This document shows positions 42,253 through 50,909 of a DNA stretch of 64,000 bases, piece after piece (the first letter of the stretch is position 1; each line of letters starts with the position of its first letter). Source of the stretch: Rhizobium sp. ZPR4 (GTDB lineage: Bacteria; Pseudomonadota; Alphaproteobacteria; Rhizobiales; Rhizobiaceae); the NCBI RefSeq assembly GCF_040215725.1, contig NZ_CP157969.1, positions 124,001 through 188,000 on the forward strand, read 5' to 3'. The notes under the pieces were generated by a model. It saw nothing but the letters and a program-made list of their open reading frames with translations, did not search any database and was not told where the DNA came from. The position numbers and the translations under genes are program-made.

Positions 42253-43200
42253 TCAGGGCCGCGGGGGCGCATCTGCGTCTTCGCGCGAGGCAAACCAGTT
42301 TGCCAAGGTCGCGCCGGAAATATTATGCCAAACGGAGAAGATCGCGCTCGGAACAGCAGCGATCGGCGAGAAATAGGCGGTTGCGAGCGCAGCGCCCAGA
42401 CCTGAATTCTGCATTCCGACTTCGATCGCCAGCGCCTTGCGCTTGTAGAAGTTAAGCCCAAGCACCTTCGACGCATAATAGCCGAAGAGGTAGCCGAGAC
42501 CGTTGTGCAGCACGACGACGACGAAAATCAGCAGGCCGGACTGCACGATGGCCGCCTTCGAGGCACCGACGACGGCGGCAACGATCAGAACGATGCCGAT
42601 GACGCTGACGAGAGGCAGAACAGGGATCGCCCTGCGAACCAGGCCAGGCACGGCCTTTTGCGCGATGAAGCCAAGCAGCAGCGGCACGATGATGACCTGC
42701 ACGATGCTGATGAACATCGACCAGGCATTGACAGGCAGATATTGGCTCGCGAACATCCAGACAAGGAATGGCGTGACAATCGGCGCGGCAAGTGTCGTCA
42801 CACTCGTGCAGGCGACCGACAGCGCTACGTCGCCACGCGCGAGATAGGTCATGACATTGCTCGAGGTTCCGCCTGGGCAGCAGCCGACCAGAATGACACC
42901 GGCAGCGACTTCCGGCGGCATCGGAATGATCCGCGTCAAAAGCAGTGCCAGTGCCGGCATGATGCCGAAATGGGCGATGACGCCGATCGCGACCTCATGC
43001 GGACGACGCGCCAGCTCGCGAAAGTCGTCTCCGGATATGGTCAGTCCCATGCCAAACATGATGATGCCGAGGAGCACGACGATCCAGGGTGCAAACTGCT
43101 TGAAGACATCGGGCAGGAAAAAACCGAGAACCGCAAACAGGATGACCCATATGGAAAAGGTCTTGCCGACGAAGGCGGAAAAGGATGCCAGGAATTTCAT
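42253..43200 (-). CDS. Bile acid:Na+ symporter (BASS) family transporter
   Basis: A 315-residue membrane protein with about nine hydrophobic segments. GIIMFGMGLTISGDDFREL and VGCCPGGTSSNVMTYLARGD are hallmark BASS sequences, the second lining the sodium site. EVGMQNSGLGAALATAYFS is the conserved crossover region. Start ATG 43200 has GGAG upstream; the long open extension to 43854 is antisense to the next gene and is not used. Bacterial members import organic anions such as pantoate, bile acids or oxo acids. Confidence 0.9.
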   Translation of the reverse strand: MKFLASFSAFVGKTFSIWVILFAVLGFFLPDVFKQFAPWIVVLLGIIMFGMGLTISGDDFRELARRPHEVAIGVIAHFGIMPALALLLTRIIPMPPEVAAGVILVGCCPGGTSSNVMTYLARGDVALSVACTSVTTLAAPIVTPFLVWMFASQYLPVNAWSMFISIVQVIIVPLLLGFIAQKAVPGLVRRAIPVLPLVSVIGIVLIVAAVVGASKAAIVQSGLLIFVVVVLHNGLGYLFGYYASKVLGLNFYKRKALAIEVGMQNSGLGAALATAYFSPIAAVPSAIFSVWHNISGATLANWFASREDADAPPRP

Positions 43201-43359
43201 GGGATCTCCGGGGGGAAGGAGCATAATGATATATGGCCGGTCTAAACCCGGCGCTCCGCGTGTCAAGGCGTCGAATTGCCCGATCCGTCTGCTTCCATCA
43301 TCTATGCGGCATAAATCCATCGAAGGGCGCAGCAGGTTTGCCCTGCAAGGAGCCAATAC

Positions 43360-44058
43360 ATGACTGTCACCGAACCGGAACCCATGTCCCGCACGAAGGC
43401 CATATCCTATGCCATTGGCCTGCCGCTGGCGCTGCTCGTGCTTGTCTTTCTGCCTGCCGGCCGCCTCGATTGGGTGCCCGGATGGGTCTTTATCGCGTTC
43501 CTTGTGGTAAGCTATGGGATAGCGACGCTGATCATGCGTCGCGTGAACCCCGTGATCTTCAGGGCGCGCAGCCGCTTCCAGGCCGGGACCAAACGCTGGG
43601 ACCTCATCCTGGTTTCGCTCATGTGCCTTGGCATGATCGCCGAAATACCGCTTGGAACTCTGGATGTCGGAAGGATGGCGTGGTCGGCAATGCCAATCTC
43701 CATCGTGATCCTGGGTTATATCCTGCTTGCCGCCGGCATTGCGCTCGGCACATGGGCACAAGCCGTCAATCGCTTTTTCGAGCCCGGTGTCCGCCTCCAG
43801 CGCGAACGTGGCCAGCATGTCATCAGCAATGGTCCCTACGCATTCGTGCGTCATCCCGGCTATGTCAGCGCGATCATGATCTTTGCCGGGTTGGCACTGG
43901 CGATCGGTTCTTGGTGGGCTCTAACCCCAGCCGCGTGGGCAAGCGGTCTGCTGATCCTGCGCACAAGCTGGGAAGACGCGCTGCTGCAAGCCGAGCTGGA
44001 GGGCTATGCCGACTATGCCAGGCGCGTACGGTTCCGATTGCTGCCCGGTCTCTGGTAG
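43360..44058 (+). CDS. ICMT/NnrU-like membrane methyltransferase family protein
   Basis: A 232-residue membrane protein with about five hydrophobic segments and the C-terminal SAM-binding signature of isoprenylcysteine carboxyl methyltransferase-like proteins, ISNGPYAFVRHPGYVSAI and EGYADYARRVRFRLLPGLW. AAGGAG precedes ATG 43360. The bacterial substrates of this family are mostly unknown. The gene stands alone, divergent from the symporter gene. Confidence 0.85.
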   Translation: MTVTEPEPMSRTKAISYAIGLPLALLVLVFLPAGRLDWVPGWVFIAFLVVSYGIATLIMRRVNPVIFRARSRFQAGTKRWDLILVSLMCLGMIAEIPLGTLDVGRMAWSAMPISIVILGYILLAAGIALGTWAQAVNRFFEPGVRLQRERGQHVISNGPYAFVRHPGYVSAIMIFAGLALAIGSWWALTPAAWASGLLILRTSWEDALLQAELEGYADYARRVRFRLLPGLW

Positions 44059-44201
44059 AGCCTTGCCGCCTTCCGCTGCGGCATAACGAACTGCGCGCCC
44101 GATCGCATATTGACTGGCACGACCTGCTTTGATCTGTTGTTCGGAAATGGCAATGCCAGACGTTCGGCAAATCGGCGGATGTCCGGGAGGAACAGCAAGG
44201 C

Positions 44202-45020
44202 ATGACGATGGAGGCTGTACGGGCGGTCAGCCTGAAACAGGTGGCGATTTCCTTTGAAATGGCCGGCAAGGCACGGTTCGACGCCGTAGCGGCGACCAAT
44301 CTGGATGTAGAGGCGCATGAGTTCGTGGCCATTGTCGGCCCGACGGGTTGCGGTAAATCCACGCTTCTGAACGCGGCGGCTGGCCTTTTGACGCCGGCCT
44401 CCGGCACGGTCGAAGTCTTCGGCCAACCGCTGAAGGCAATCAATCGGCAGGCAGGCTATCTCTTCCAGCAGGATTCGCTGATGCCGTGGAAAACGGTTCT
44501 CGAGAATGTTGCGATCGGACTCGAGATCGCGGGAACGGATACGACCGAGGCAAGAAGGATCGCCCGCGATTGGCTGGGGCGTGTCGGCCTTGCGACATTT
44601 GCCGATCGTTTCCCACGAATGCTCTCCGGCGGCCAGCGCAAGCGCGTCGGTCTCGCCCAGGTGCTCATCCGCAATCCGAAACTGCTCCTGATGGACGAGC
44701 CTTTCGGACCGCTCGACGCGCAGACACGCCTCATCATGGGCGACCTCCTGCTCAAGCTCTGGTCCGAGGACCGCAAGGCCGTGCTATTCGTTACGCACGA
44801 TCTCGATGAGGCTATTGGCCTTGCCGACCGCGTTGTCATCATGTCAGCCGGTCCGAAATCCCGCATCATCGGCGATTTCAAGGTGCCTTTGGAGCGACCG
44901 CGCGATATCGGCGAGATACGCCACGATCCCGTCTTCAACCGGCTTCATCGCGATATCTGGCAGGCGCTGCGCGATGAAGTGATGACGGCCTATCGCCAGA
45001 GCAGTGGGGAGGTCGCATGA
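44202..45020 (+). CDS. Nitrate/sulfonate/taurine-type ABC transporter ATP-binding protein
   Basis: A 272-residue SsuB/TauB-like ATPase with Walker A GPTGCGKSTLLNA, Q-loop LFQQDSLMPWKTV, signature LSGGQRKRVGLAQ, Walker B LLLMDEPFGPLDAQTR and VTHDLDEAIGLADRV. GGGAGGA precedes ATG 44202. First gene of a compact three-gene operon; its stop overlaps the permease start (ATGA). Confidence 0.93.
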   Translation: MTMEAVRAVSLKQVAISFEMAGKARFDAVAATNLDVEAHEFVAIVGPTGCGKSTLLNAAAGLLTPASGTVEVFGQPLKAINRQAGYLFQQDSLMPWKTVLENVAIGLEIAGTDTTEARRIARDWLGRVGLATFADRFPRMLSGGQRKRVGLAQVLIRNPKLLLMDEPFGPLDAQTRLIMGDLLLKLWSEDRKAVLFVTHDLDEAIGLADRVVIMSAGPKSRIIGDFKVPLERPRDIGEIRHDPVFNRLHRDIWQALRDEVMTAYRQSSGEVA

Positions 45021-45787
45021 ACCGCTCCCTCCTTCTCCTGCTGCAGATCCTGGTGGCGCTTGTCATTCTGGTCCTTTGGCATCTTGCAACAAATACCAGC
45101 CTCTTTGGCAACCCGAAGACCATATCCTTTTTCTTTGCCGATCCGCTCAAGGTCGCGCAGCGTGTCATCCAATGGTTCGCCAGCGGATCGATCTGGTATC
45201 ATCTCTGGATTACCTTATCGGAATCGATCCTCGCTTTCCTGCTCGGCGCCTTCGGCGGCATCGTCTTCGGCTTCTGGTTCGCGCGCCGGCCGCTGATCGC
45301 CGCGGTGTTCGATCCTTACGTGAAAGCGGCAAACGCGCTGCCTCGCGTCGTTCTCGCCCCGATCTTCGCGCTCTGGTTCGGCCTCGGCATCTGGTCCAAG
45401 GTCGCGCTTGGCATCACGCTGGTTTTCTTCATCGTCTTCTTCAACGTCTATCAAGGCGTCAAGGAAGTCAGCCAGCCGGTCCTGTCCAATGCCCGCATGC
45501 TTGGCATGAACGAGCGCCAGCTGCTGCGCCATGTCTATTTGCCCTCCGCACTTTCCTGGGTGTTTTCCAGCCTGCATACCTCGGTAGGTTTTGCCGTCGT
45601 CGGCGCGGTCGTCGGTGAATATTTGGGCTCTGCCGCGGGTCTCGGCTATCTCATCCAGCAGGCCGAGGGTGTTTTTGACGTGACGGGCGTCTTTGCGGGC
45701 ATGGTAGTTCTGACCGCCTTTGTCCTGCTCGTGGACTGGGCGATGACGATGGTCGAACGGCGCCTGCTGGCCTGGCGCGGCCAGTAG
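45017..45787 (+). CDS. Nitrate/sulfonate/taurine-type ABC transporter permease
   Basis: A 256-residue SsuC/TauC-like permease with a signal-anchor start and about six membrane segments; the EAA loop contains ARMLGMNERQLLRHVYLPSA. It couples to the ATPase encoded with a 4-bp overlap upstream. Confidence 0.92.
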   Translation: MNRSLLLLLQILVALVILVLWHLATNTSLFGNPKTISFFFADPLKVAQRVIQWFASGSIWYHLWITLSESILAFLLGAFGGIVFGFWFARRPLIAAVFDPYVKAANALPRVVLAPIFALWFGLGIWSKVALGITLVFFIVFFNVYQGVKEVSQPVLSNARMLGMNERQLLRHVYLPSALSWVFSSLHTSVGFAVVGAVVGEYLGSAAGLGYLIQQAEGVFDVTGVFAGMVVLTAFVLLVDWAMTMVERRLLAWRGQ

Positions 45788-45822
45788 CACATGGAAAATA
45801 GTGAAGTGGAGGAAAAAGGAAC

Positions 45823-46854
45823 ATGGAACGCAGGACATTTCTGATCGGGACGGCAAGCTTCGGTATCGGCGCGTCGCTTACCGGCATCCTCCCCGCCGCG
45901 GCACAGGATGCGAAACCGGAAAAGCCGGATCTGTTGATCGGTGTCGGCGGCAAGCCGCTGCTCTATTACCTGCCGCTGACCATCGCCGAGCGGAAAGGCT
46001 TCTTCAAGGAAGAGGGTCTCAACGTCACCATCAATGATTTCGCCGGCGGTTCGAAGTCGCTCGAAGGCTTGATCGGCGGCTCGCTCGATGTCGTCGCCGG
46101 CGCCTATGAACACACGATCCGTATGCAGAACAAGGGGCAGGATATCGTCGCGATCTGCAATCTCGGCCGCTTCCCGGGCATCGTTATCGCCGTGCGCAAG
46201 GATCTCGCCGGCGAGATCAAGTCGATGGCCGATATGAAGGGTCGCAAGATCGGCGTGACCGCGCCAGGCTCCTCGACGGCGCTGATGTTCCAATATGCCA
46301 TGCTGAAGAACGGATTGAAGACCGACGATGCGTCGCTGATCGGCGTCGGCGGCGGAGCCGGCGCGGTTGCCGCGGTCAAGAGCGGTCAGATCGACGGTCT
46401 TTCCCACCTCGATCCGGTTATCGCGCAGCTGCAATATGACGGCGACATCACCGTCCTTCTGGATACCCGCACCGAAGCCGGCACCCGCGCGCTTTTCGGC
46501 GGCCCGAACCCGGCCGCGACCGTCTACATCAAGCGCGAATTTGCTAAAGAGAATCCGATCACCACGCAGCGGACGGTCAATGCCTTCATGAAGGCATTGA
46601 AATGGATCGCGACGGCAAGCCCCGAAGATGTCGCCGGCGTCGTGCCGGAAGAGTACCTGCTCGGCAATCGTGACCTCTATATGCAGGCCTTCAAGAATTC
46701 CAAGGAAATGTATTCCCCGGACGGCATGGTCACGATGGAAGGCTATAATTCCATGATGGGCGTCTTGAAGACGCTCGATCCCGAACTCGCCAATGCCGAC
46801 GTGCCCTTCGACAAGACATTCGATCCGACCTTCGCAAAGGCCGCAAAGACCTGA
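45823..46854 (+). CDS. NMT1/SsuA-type ABC transporter substrate-binding protein
   Basis: A 343-residue receptor with an export signal of about 27 residues that contains a twin-arginine-free basic start and ends near AAAQDA. LYYLPLTIAERKGFFKEEGL and the GGSKSLEGLIGGSLDVVAGA stretch are characteristic of the NMT1/SsuA/TauA fold. Such systems import sulfonates, taurine, nitrate or thiamine precursors; no catabolic enzyme is adjacent to indicate which. A strong hairpin follows the stop. Confidence 0.9.
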   Translation: MERRTFLIGTASFGIGASLTGILPAAAQDAKPEKPDLLIGVGGKPLLYYLPLTIAERKGFFKEEGLNVTINDFAGGSKSLEGLIGGSLDVVAGAYEHTIRMQNKGQDIVAICNLGRFPGIVIAVRKDLAGEIKSMADMKGRKIGVTAPGSSTALMFQYAMLKNGLKTDDASLIGVGGGAGAVAAVKSGQIDGLSHLDPVIAQLQYDGDITVLLDTRTEAGTRALFGGPNPAATVYIKREFAKENPITTQRTVNAFMKALKWIATASPEDVAGVVPEEYLLGNRDLYMQAFKNSKEMYSPDGMVTMEGYNSMMGVLKTLDPELANADVPFDKTFDPTFAKAAKT

Positions 46855-47203
46855 TGGAAGCAACAGGCGTGGCCGGCATTTTGGCCGGGCACGCCTGACC
46901 CCCGACAGCTCGGGGTGATCGAACCGAAATCTCTGTCAGATTGAGCAAGCGTCGACGGGCCAGCGTGATGCTTACGGGGGAAGCTTTCGCCTATCGATCT
47001 AGCCGCCTGTTGCATTTGCACACCGAGCGATGAGGACGGCAACTAAAAGCTCGCATCCCTCTCGAAAAAATCAACCGGAGGCCTAGATCAGGCGTTGTAG
47101 TGTGATCGGAAGTGTTGCGAGGCTATGTCGCCCGTGCCTTTTGGCGGCTTTGTTCGTCGTCAAATGCCGGAGTTCAAGCGGAAACTTATGGAGTACCAAT
47201 GGC
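46855..47203. terminator. Intergenic region with a strong hairpin at 46864-46897
   Basis: CAGGCGTGGCCGGC (46864-46877) pairs with GCCGGGCACGCCTG (46884-46897) with one mismatch and a 6-nt loop, ten bases after the ABC receptor gene. It is probably the operon terminator although no T tract follows. The remaining 300 bp hold no convincing gene; ATCAACCGGAGG at 47070-47081 looks like a stray ribosome-binding leader and recurs at 47842-47853 before the Tae4-like gene. Confidence 0.6.
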
Positions 47204-47857
47204 ATGGCTTCACTTGCCAAAGTGTTTCGGGCGCCCGTCCTAATTGCCTTGTTTATCCTCTCCTTCGCGCTTTCCCCTACATGGGCCGATGATGCCGGCC
47301 AATCATCAAGCGGGACTCAGCTCCCGCGGCCGACGAGCAGCTACACGGCGACCTCGGCGGATGGCGTACCGGTAAAATTGAACTACTTCTCTCCGCAAGA
47401 CGGTATCGCGGTCGTCTTCGTCATCGGCGAAACGGGCCAACCTTTGAAGACGCTTCCATCCATCGAAGAACAGGGCAAGCTCCTGGATGGCTTGCTAAGC
47501 CAGTTGGTCAGCGAACATAAAGACTTGCCGGCGACCTTTCCCCTCTTCCTGACGGGAACCAAGGATAGCTTGACGACGGAGCTGGTGGCGAAGCTGCACG
47601 ACAAGGACGCCAACTGGAATCCGAAGACCGGTCAACCGAAGCGCGGCCATTTCAATGATGTTGTAACGGCCGAGCTCAACACGATCCTTCAGTCGTCACC
47701 CGTCGCCCAGGCTTTCCAGTCCCATGGCTACAAGCTGGAGCTGACGGATATCGAAAAGATCGAAATGCAAGTTCCCGCCAAGAAAGGCGATGGAAAATAT
47801 CCGCAATACATCAACTCAATGGATATAGACGCGACCAAAATATCAACCGGAGGATGA
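47204..47857 (+). CDS. Exported protein of unknown function preceding the Tae4-like amidase
   Basis: A 217-residue protein with a clear signal peptide of about 28 residues ending SPTWA. The mature part is soluble and lysine-rich, without a domain that I recognise. Start ATG 47204 has GGAG 13 bases upstream. The gene ends 6 bp before the Tae4-like amidase gene, whose ribosome site lies in its last codons. Effector genes are usually paired with an immunity gene for a periplasmic inhibitor, and an exported small protein in this position is the natural candidate. It is larger than the known Tai4 immunity proteins (about 120 residues), so this remains a guess. Confidence 0.55.
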   Translation: MASLAKVFRAPVLIALFILSFALSPTWADDAGQSSSGTQLPRPTSSYTATSADGVPVKLNYFSPQDGIAVVFVIGETGQPLKTLPSIEEQGKLLDGLLSQLVSEHKDLPATFPLFLTGTKDSLTTELVAKLHDKDANWNPKTGQPKRGHFNDVVTAELNTILQSSPVAQAFQSHGYKLELTDIEKIEMQVPAKKGDGKYPQYINSMDIDATKISTGG

Positions 47858-47863
47858 CGTAAG

Positions 47864-48427
47864 ATGAATCAACAGGTACGTTCTCATTTGAGACCCTCTT
47901 TCGATGATCTGGTAAAGAATTATCCCGACCCGAGACGGGTCAAGTTGAAGCCCCTGAAGGAAATTATCGGCGGCGGTCTTACGACGGACTGGGCGATGAA
48001 CAGTATCAGCGATAGCTGCACCCTTCGCATGAGCCGCGCATTTAATTATGGTTCCAGCTATCAGATTCCGGCCCATTTTCCGGGCTTGAGAACCTTGGCG
48101 GGCAAAGATGGATTGCGCTATGCCTATGCGGTTCAGGAATTTCACAAGTGGCTGAAGCAGCGTCTCGGCGCTCCTGACCTCATCGTGAAAGGCAAGCCCG
48201 TCAGCCGCGACAGTTTTGCCGGCAAGAAGGGGATTATCATTTTCGATATCGTCTTCGGACCGAATCCGGATGGCACGCGCGCCCTTGGCCATGCCGATCT
48301 ATGGGACGGCCAGACCTTCTATGACGAGCTCGACGGTACCAGCAGACCGGACCGTGACTTCTTCACCATAGCCGATGGCGTCTCGCTCTGGATTTGCCCC
48401 GGAACGACGAATTTGGCCAGTCGCTGA
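47864..48427 (+). CDS. Type VI secretion amidase effector, Tae4 family
   Basis: A 187-residue protein with the Tae4 pattern. The catalytic cysteine lies in SDSCTLRMSRAFNYGSSYQI (about residue 49) and the catalytic histidine in ALGHADLWDGQTF (about residue 146); the length is right for the family. Tae4 proteins cut the gamma-D-glutamyl-meso-DAP bond of peptidoglycan and are delivered into rival cells by T6SS; they have no signal peptide, and none is seen here. GGAGG precedes ATG 47864. No Hcp, VgrG, PAAR or TssB/C gene is in the window, so delivery would depend on a system elsewhere. Confidence 0.82.
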   Translation: MNQQVRSHLRPSFDDLVKNYPDPRRVKLKPLKEIIGGGLTTDWAMNSISDSCTLRMSRAFNYGSSYQIPAHFPGLRTLAGKDGLRYAYAVQEFHKWLKQRLGAPDLIVKGKPVSRDSFAGKKGIIIFDIVFGPNPDGTRALGHADLWDGQTFYDELDGTSRPDRDFFTIADGVSLWICPGTTNLASR

Positions 48428-48920
48428 CAAAACTGTTCGCTCGAAGAATAGTCCCGCCAATCCAAGAAAACCGCCACCGGGGAGAAGCAAGATCCCGGGG
48501 CCGTTATTGGGCGGCCTTACAAGAAGAGCGGCTTCCGTCGCCCATGGAAGCTGCCAAGCGAATAAATTCACCCACGGGCTGGCGAGGCTAGCCAAACCAT
48601 CTTTCCGGGTCCAGCTAGAGGCAATCCTCACCGACCTGGAAATGAAACGCCTGCCTCAAGAGATTTTCCGACAGCCGCCGGCAACTGTAATGAGCAGCTG
48701 CCCTGCCACCACGACTAGCCAGCAGTTCGTGGCTCCGGTTGCTGTTTCCGGATGCGAACCACAAGTCACCTCATTGGCTCCTGGCAGCGAAGAATTTTTT
48801 CAAATTGACCGACGGGTTTCGATCGCATGCACGTTCAAGCAGCGCAAGATCTGACGAGAACCTGAATGACAAGGTTTGTTGAGGTCCAGGCAGGCTGCGG
48901 TCCGATACTGGAGAATGAGG
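48428..48920. other. 493-bp intergenic region, no recognisable gene
   Basis: Open frames exist on both strands (for example to 48854 on plus), but none shows a start with a ribosome site, a coding-like composition or a family motif. It could hold remnants of an immunity or adaptor gene between the Tae4-like and alginate-lyase-like genes. Confidence 0.4.
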
Positions 48921-49913
48921 ATGGTTGCATCATTCAAAACGCCAGTGGGCCAGAAGCGGATATATCCGACAATGCTCCTCGGCATGTTGTTCGTCTTCGC
49001 CTTTCCCATCGCGGTACGCGCGGAAACCTGCACGGTCCCACCGCCAATTTCTGCCATCGATCCACCCGGTTTCTACGATGATCCCGATGGCTATGGCCGA
49101 GCGATAAAACCGCTGCACGTCTTCATCGAAAAGGTGAATAAGGCAGCCGATAGCGGCGACAAAGCGTGCCTGGTCGAGCTTCTGGGTATTTGGGCGCGTG
49201 CGAATGCCTTGATGGCACCGATCAAGGGCTATCAGGGATATTGTGAGCGCTCATGGGCAGGAACTGACTTTGCCTTGGCTCTCCTCAGATTCTTTCCCCA
49301 GTCAAAGAACGATGCGCCCGCTGTTCCGCCGGCTATCTCGAAATGGCTTATCGAGATAGCCGGCGGAACGCGGGATGCGAATGCCATCAACCGCCTGCAC
49401 AACAATCTGGTTTACTGGGCAGGCCTGAATCTCACGGCAATAGGAACGCTGACGAAACGGCCCGACCTCATCGACGCCGGCATTGCTCGTGCGCGCGAGG
49501 GTATCAAGGATATCCAGCCGAACGGCACATTGGAACGCGAGTTGAAACGTGGAGACCGAGCACTTCATTATCATAATTTTGCGCTCATCCCGCTGGTTTT
49601 CACCGCGGAGTTGGCGCAAGCGCGGCATGTTGACCTCTATTCGGAAAACAACGGGGCTATTCGACATCTGGCAAATGTGATGATCGATGCAGTGCTCAGC
49701 CAAAGCAGCTTCTCAGCCTATACTTCCACTCCACAACATCTTTTCCCTTGGACTTTTGCCGGCGATCTCGCCTGGATGGAGCCATATCAGGCTCGCTTCC
49801 GCGATCCACGATTGGTGGCCCTGATTGCTCAGCGGCGGCCTTTTATCAACCCACGGCTCGGTGGCAACGTGACGGCCACCTGGAGCGGACGCCCGACAAC
49901 GGAGCATCCCTAG
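48921..49913 (+). CDS. Exported alginate lyase-family protein (AlgL/PL5-like)
   Basis: A 330-residue protein with a signal peptide (about 35 residues, ending AVRAE). NRLHNNLVYWAGLNLTAIGT and RALHYHNFALIPLVFTAELA match the alpha/alpha-barrel core of AlgL-type mannuronate lyases, including the NN-Y-W and YHN..L positions that form the active site; ENNGAIRHLA also fits. The substrate may be alginate or another periplasmic/exopolysaccharide polyuronate. ATG 48921 is chosen with GGAG 8 bases upstream. It lies among other exported genes of the island, separate from any alginate biosynthesis locus. Confidence 0.75.
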   Translation: MVASFKTPVGQKRIYPTMLLGMLFVFAFPIAVRAETCTVPPPISAIDPPGFYDDPDGYGRAIKPLHVFIEKVNKAADSGDKACLVELLGIWARANALMAPIKGYQGYCERSWAGTDFALALLRFFPQSKNDAPAVPPAISKWLIEIAGGTRDANAINRLHNNLVYWAGLNLTAIGTLTKRPDLIDAGIARAREGIKDIQPNGTLERELKRGDRALHYHNFALIPLVFTAELAQARHVDLYSENNGAIRHLANVMIDAVLSQSSFSAYTSTPQHLFPWTFAGDLAWMEPYQARFRDPRLVALIAQRRPFINPRLGGNVTATWSGRPTTEHP

Positions 49914-49983
49914 TGGTGATATCCGGAACAACCCGATCAACCGGCGCTTCAGCCCCATCTGAGATGGTCAATGGAGAATCAGC

Positions 49984-50844
49984 ATGCATTTAACACGTCG
50001 GCAGTTTGCCATTCTGGCCTGCGCTTTGACGGTTCCGGCAGGCCGAGGCGCTGCGGCAAGTGAAGATAACGCAGTATTCTGGCAAGCGAATCTGGCAGAT
50101 CGATCAATCGCCATCTTCGGCTATGAACGCATCAGTGCCGCACTGGTATCCGACATCGTTCGCGATGGAGAGCGGATATCCGATCAGGCAAGTTCAGTCT
50201 ATACCGACATCGGCCCGAACGCCCCGCACTTGAAGTACTCAACGAATATAAAACAAGTGCCACCGGTTCTTCCCGATTTGACACCAGCGGATGCAGACGA
50301 TCTACGCCGCATTATACCGGCCGCAGCAGGTTCCCCGGTTGAACGTCTTCCAGGATACGTAGTGGCCTTGCTGCTGATGGGCGAAGGACAACACTCATGG
50401 GCGCCAAGCGTCGAGGGTGTGATCATGGATCATGTCCGCTCCGGTGGAAAGCAAATCTCCCCGCTGATAAGCGATACCGACCTGATGTCGATATGGTCGC
50501 CACCCGATACTTTCACACTGAAAGCAGTTGGTGCACATCAAATCGGCTATCTTCTCGAAAAACGCCGCCAGCTGGGGCCTATCGGTGGCTATATGGAAAC
50601 ACTTTACAGGCAACGGCGTGTATCTGAGATCACGCAGTTGCGAGAGGAAATAGCCAAAGAAGGAGTGGTCAGTCCGCTTGGTTCTCTGGCAGGTCCGCAA
50701 TTCAAGGCGCTACTTCTGAAGCAGGTCTTGAAAATTGACTCGACGAAGAATTTTCTCCTTCTTCCCCTGGCCGTCTTACTAGGTAATGACGGCATCCTGG
50801 AACTCATGAAATCAAACGGCTTTCAGATAACTGCATTGGCATAG
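49984..50844 (+). CDS. Exported TraB/GumN-like protein with degenerate metal motifs
   Basis: A 286-residue protein with a Tat-like start (LTRRQFAILACA) and cleavage near AAA. The overall pattern FWQANLADRSIAIFG, LPGYVVALLLMGEG, SVEGVIMDHVRSGGKQISPL and GNDGILELMKSNGFQITAL follows TraB/GumN proteins. The usual GTIH-type and GxxHL metal-binding histidines are absent, being FGYERI and LLPLAVLL here. It may be a catalytically dead scaffold or inhibitor. GGAG precedes ATG 49984. The family assignment is by eye and moderate. Confidence 0.5.
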   Translation: MHLTRRQFAILACALTVPAGRGAAASEDNAVFWQANLADRSIAIFGYERISAALVSDIVRDGERISDQASSVYTDIGPNAPHLKYSTNIKQVPPVLPDLTPADADDLRRIIPAAAGSPVERLPGYVVALLLMGEGQHSWAPSVEGVIMDHVRSGGKQISPLISDTDLMSIWSPPDTFTLKAVGAHQIGYLLEKRRQLGPIGGYMETLYRQRRVSEITQLREEIAKEGVVSPLGSLAGPQFKALLLKQVLKIDSTKNFLLLPLAVLLGNDGILELMKSNGFQITALA

Positions 50845-50909
50845 TGCTGCCGGTGCCTGTGAGAGCCGCGTGCTCCATCGAAGTATTTATCCCATTGGAG
50901 GACTATCTG

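Noticed and set aside
43201..43854. N-terminal extension of the BASS transporter frame
   Set aside because: It is antisense to the ICMT-like gene; ATG 43200 has a ribosome site and begins exactly where the transporter similarity starts.
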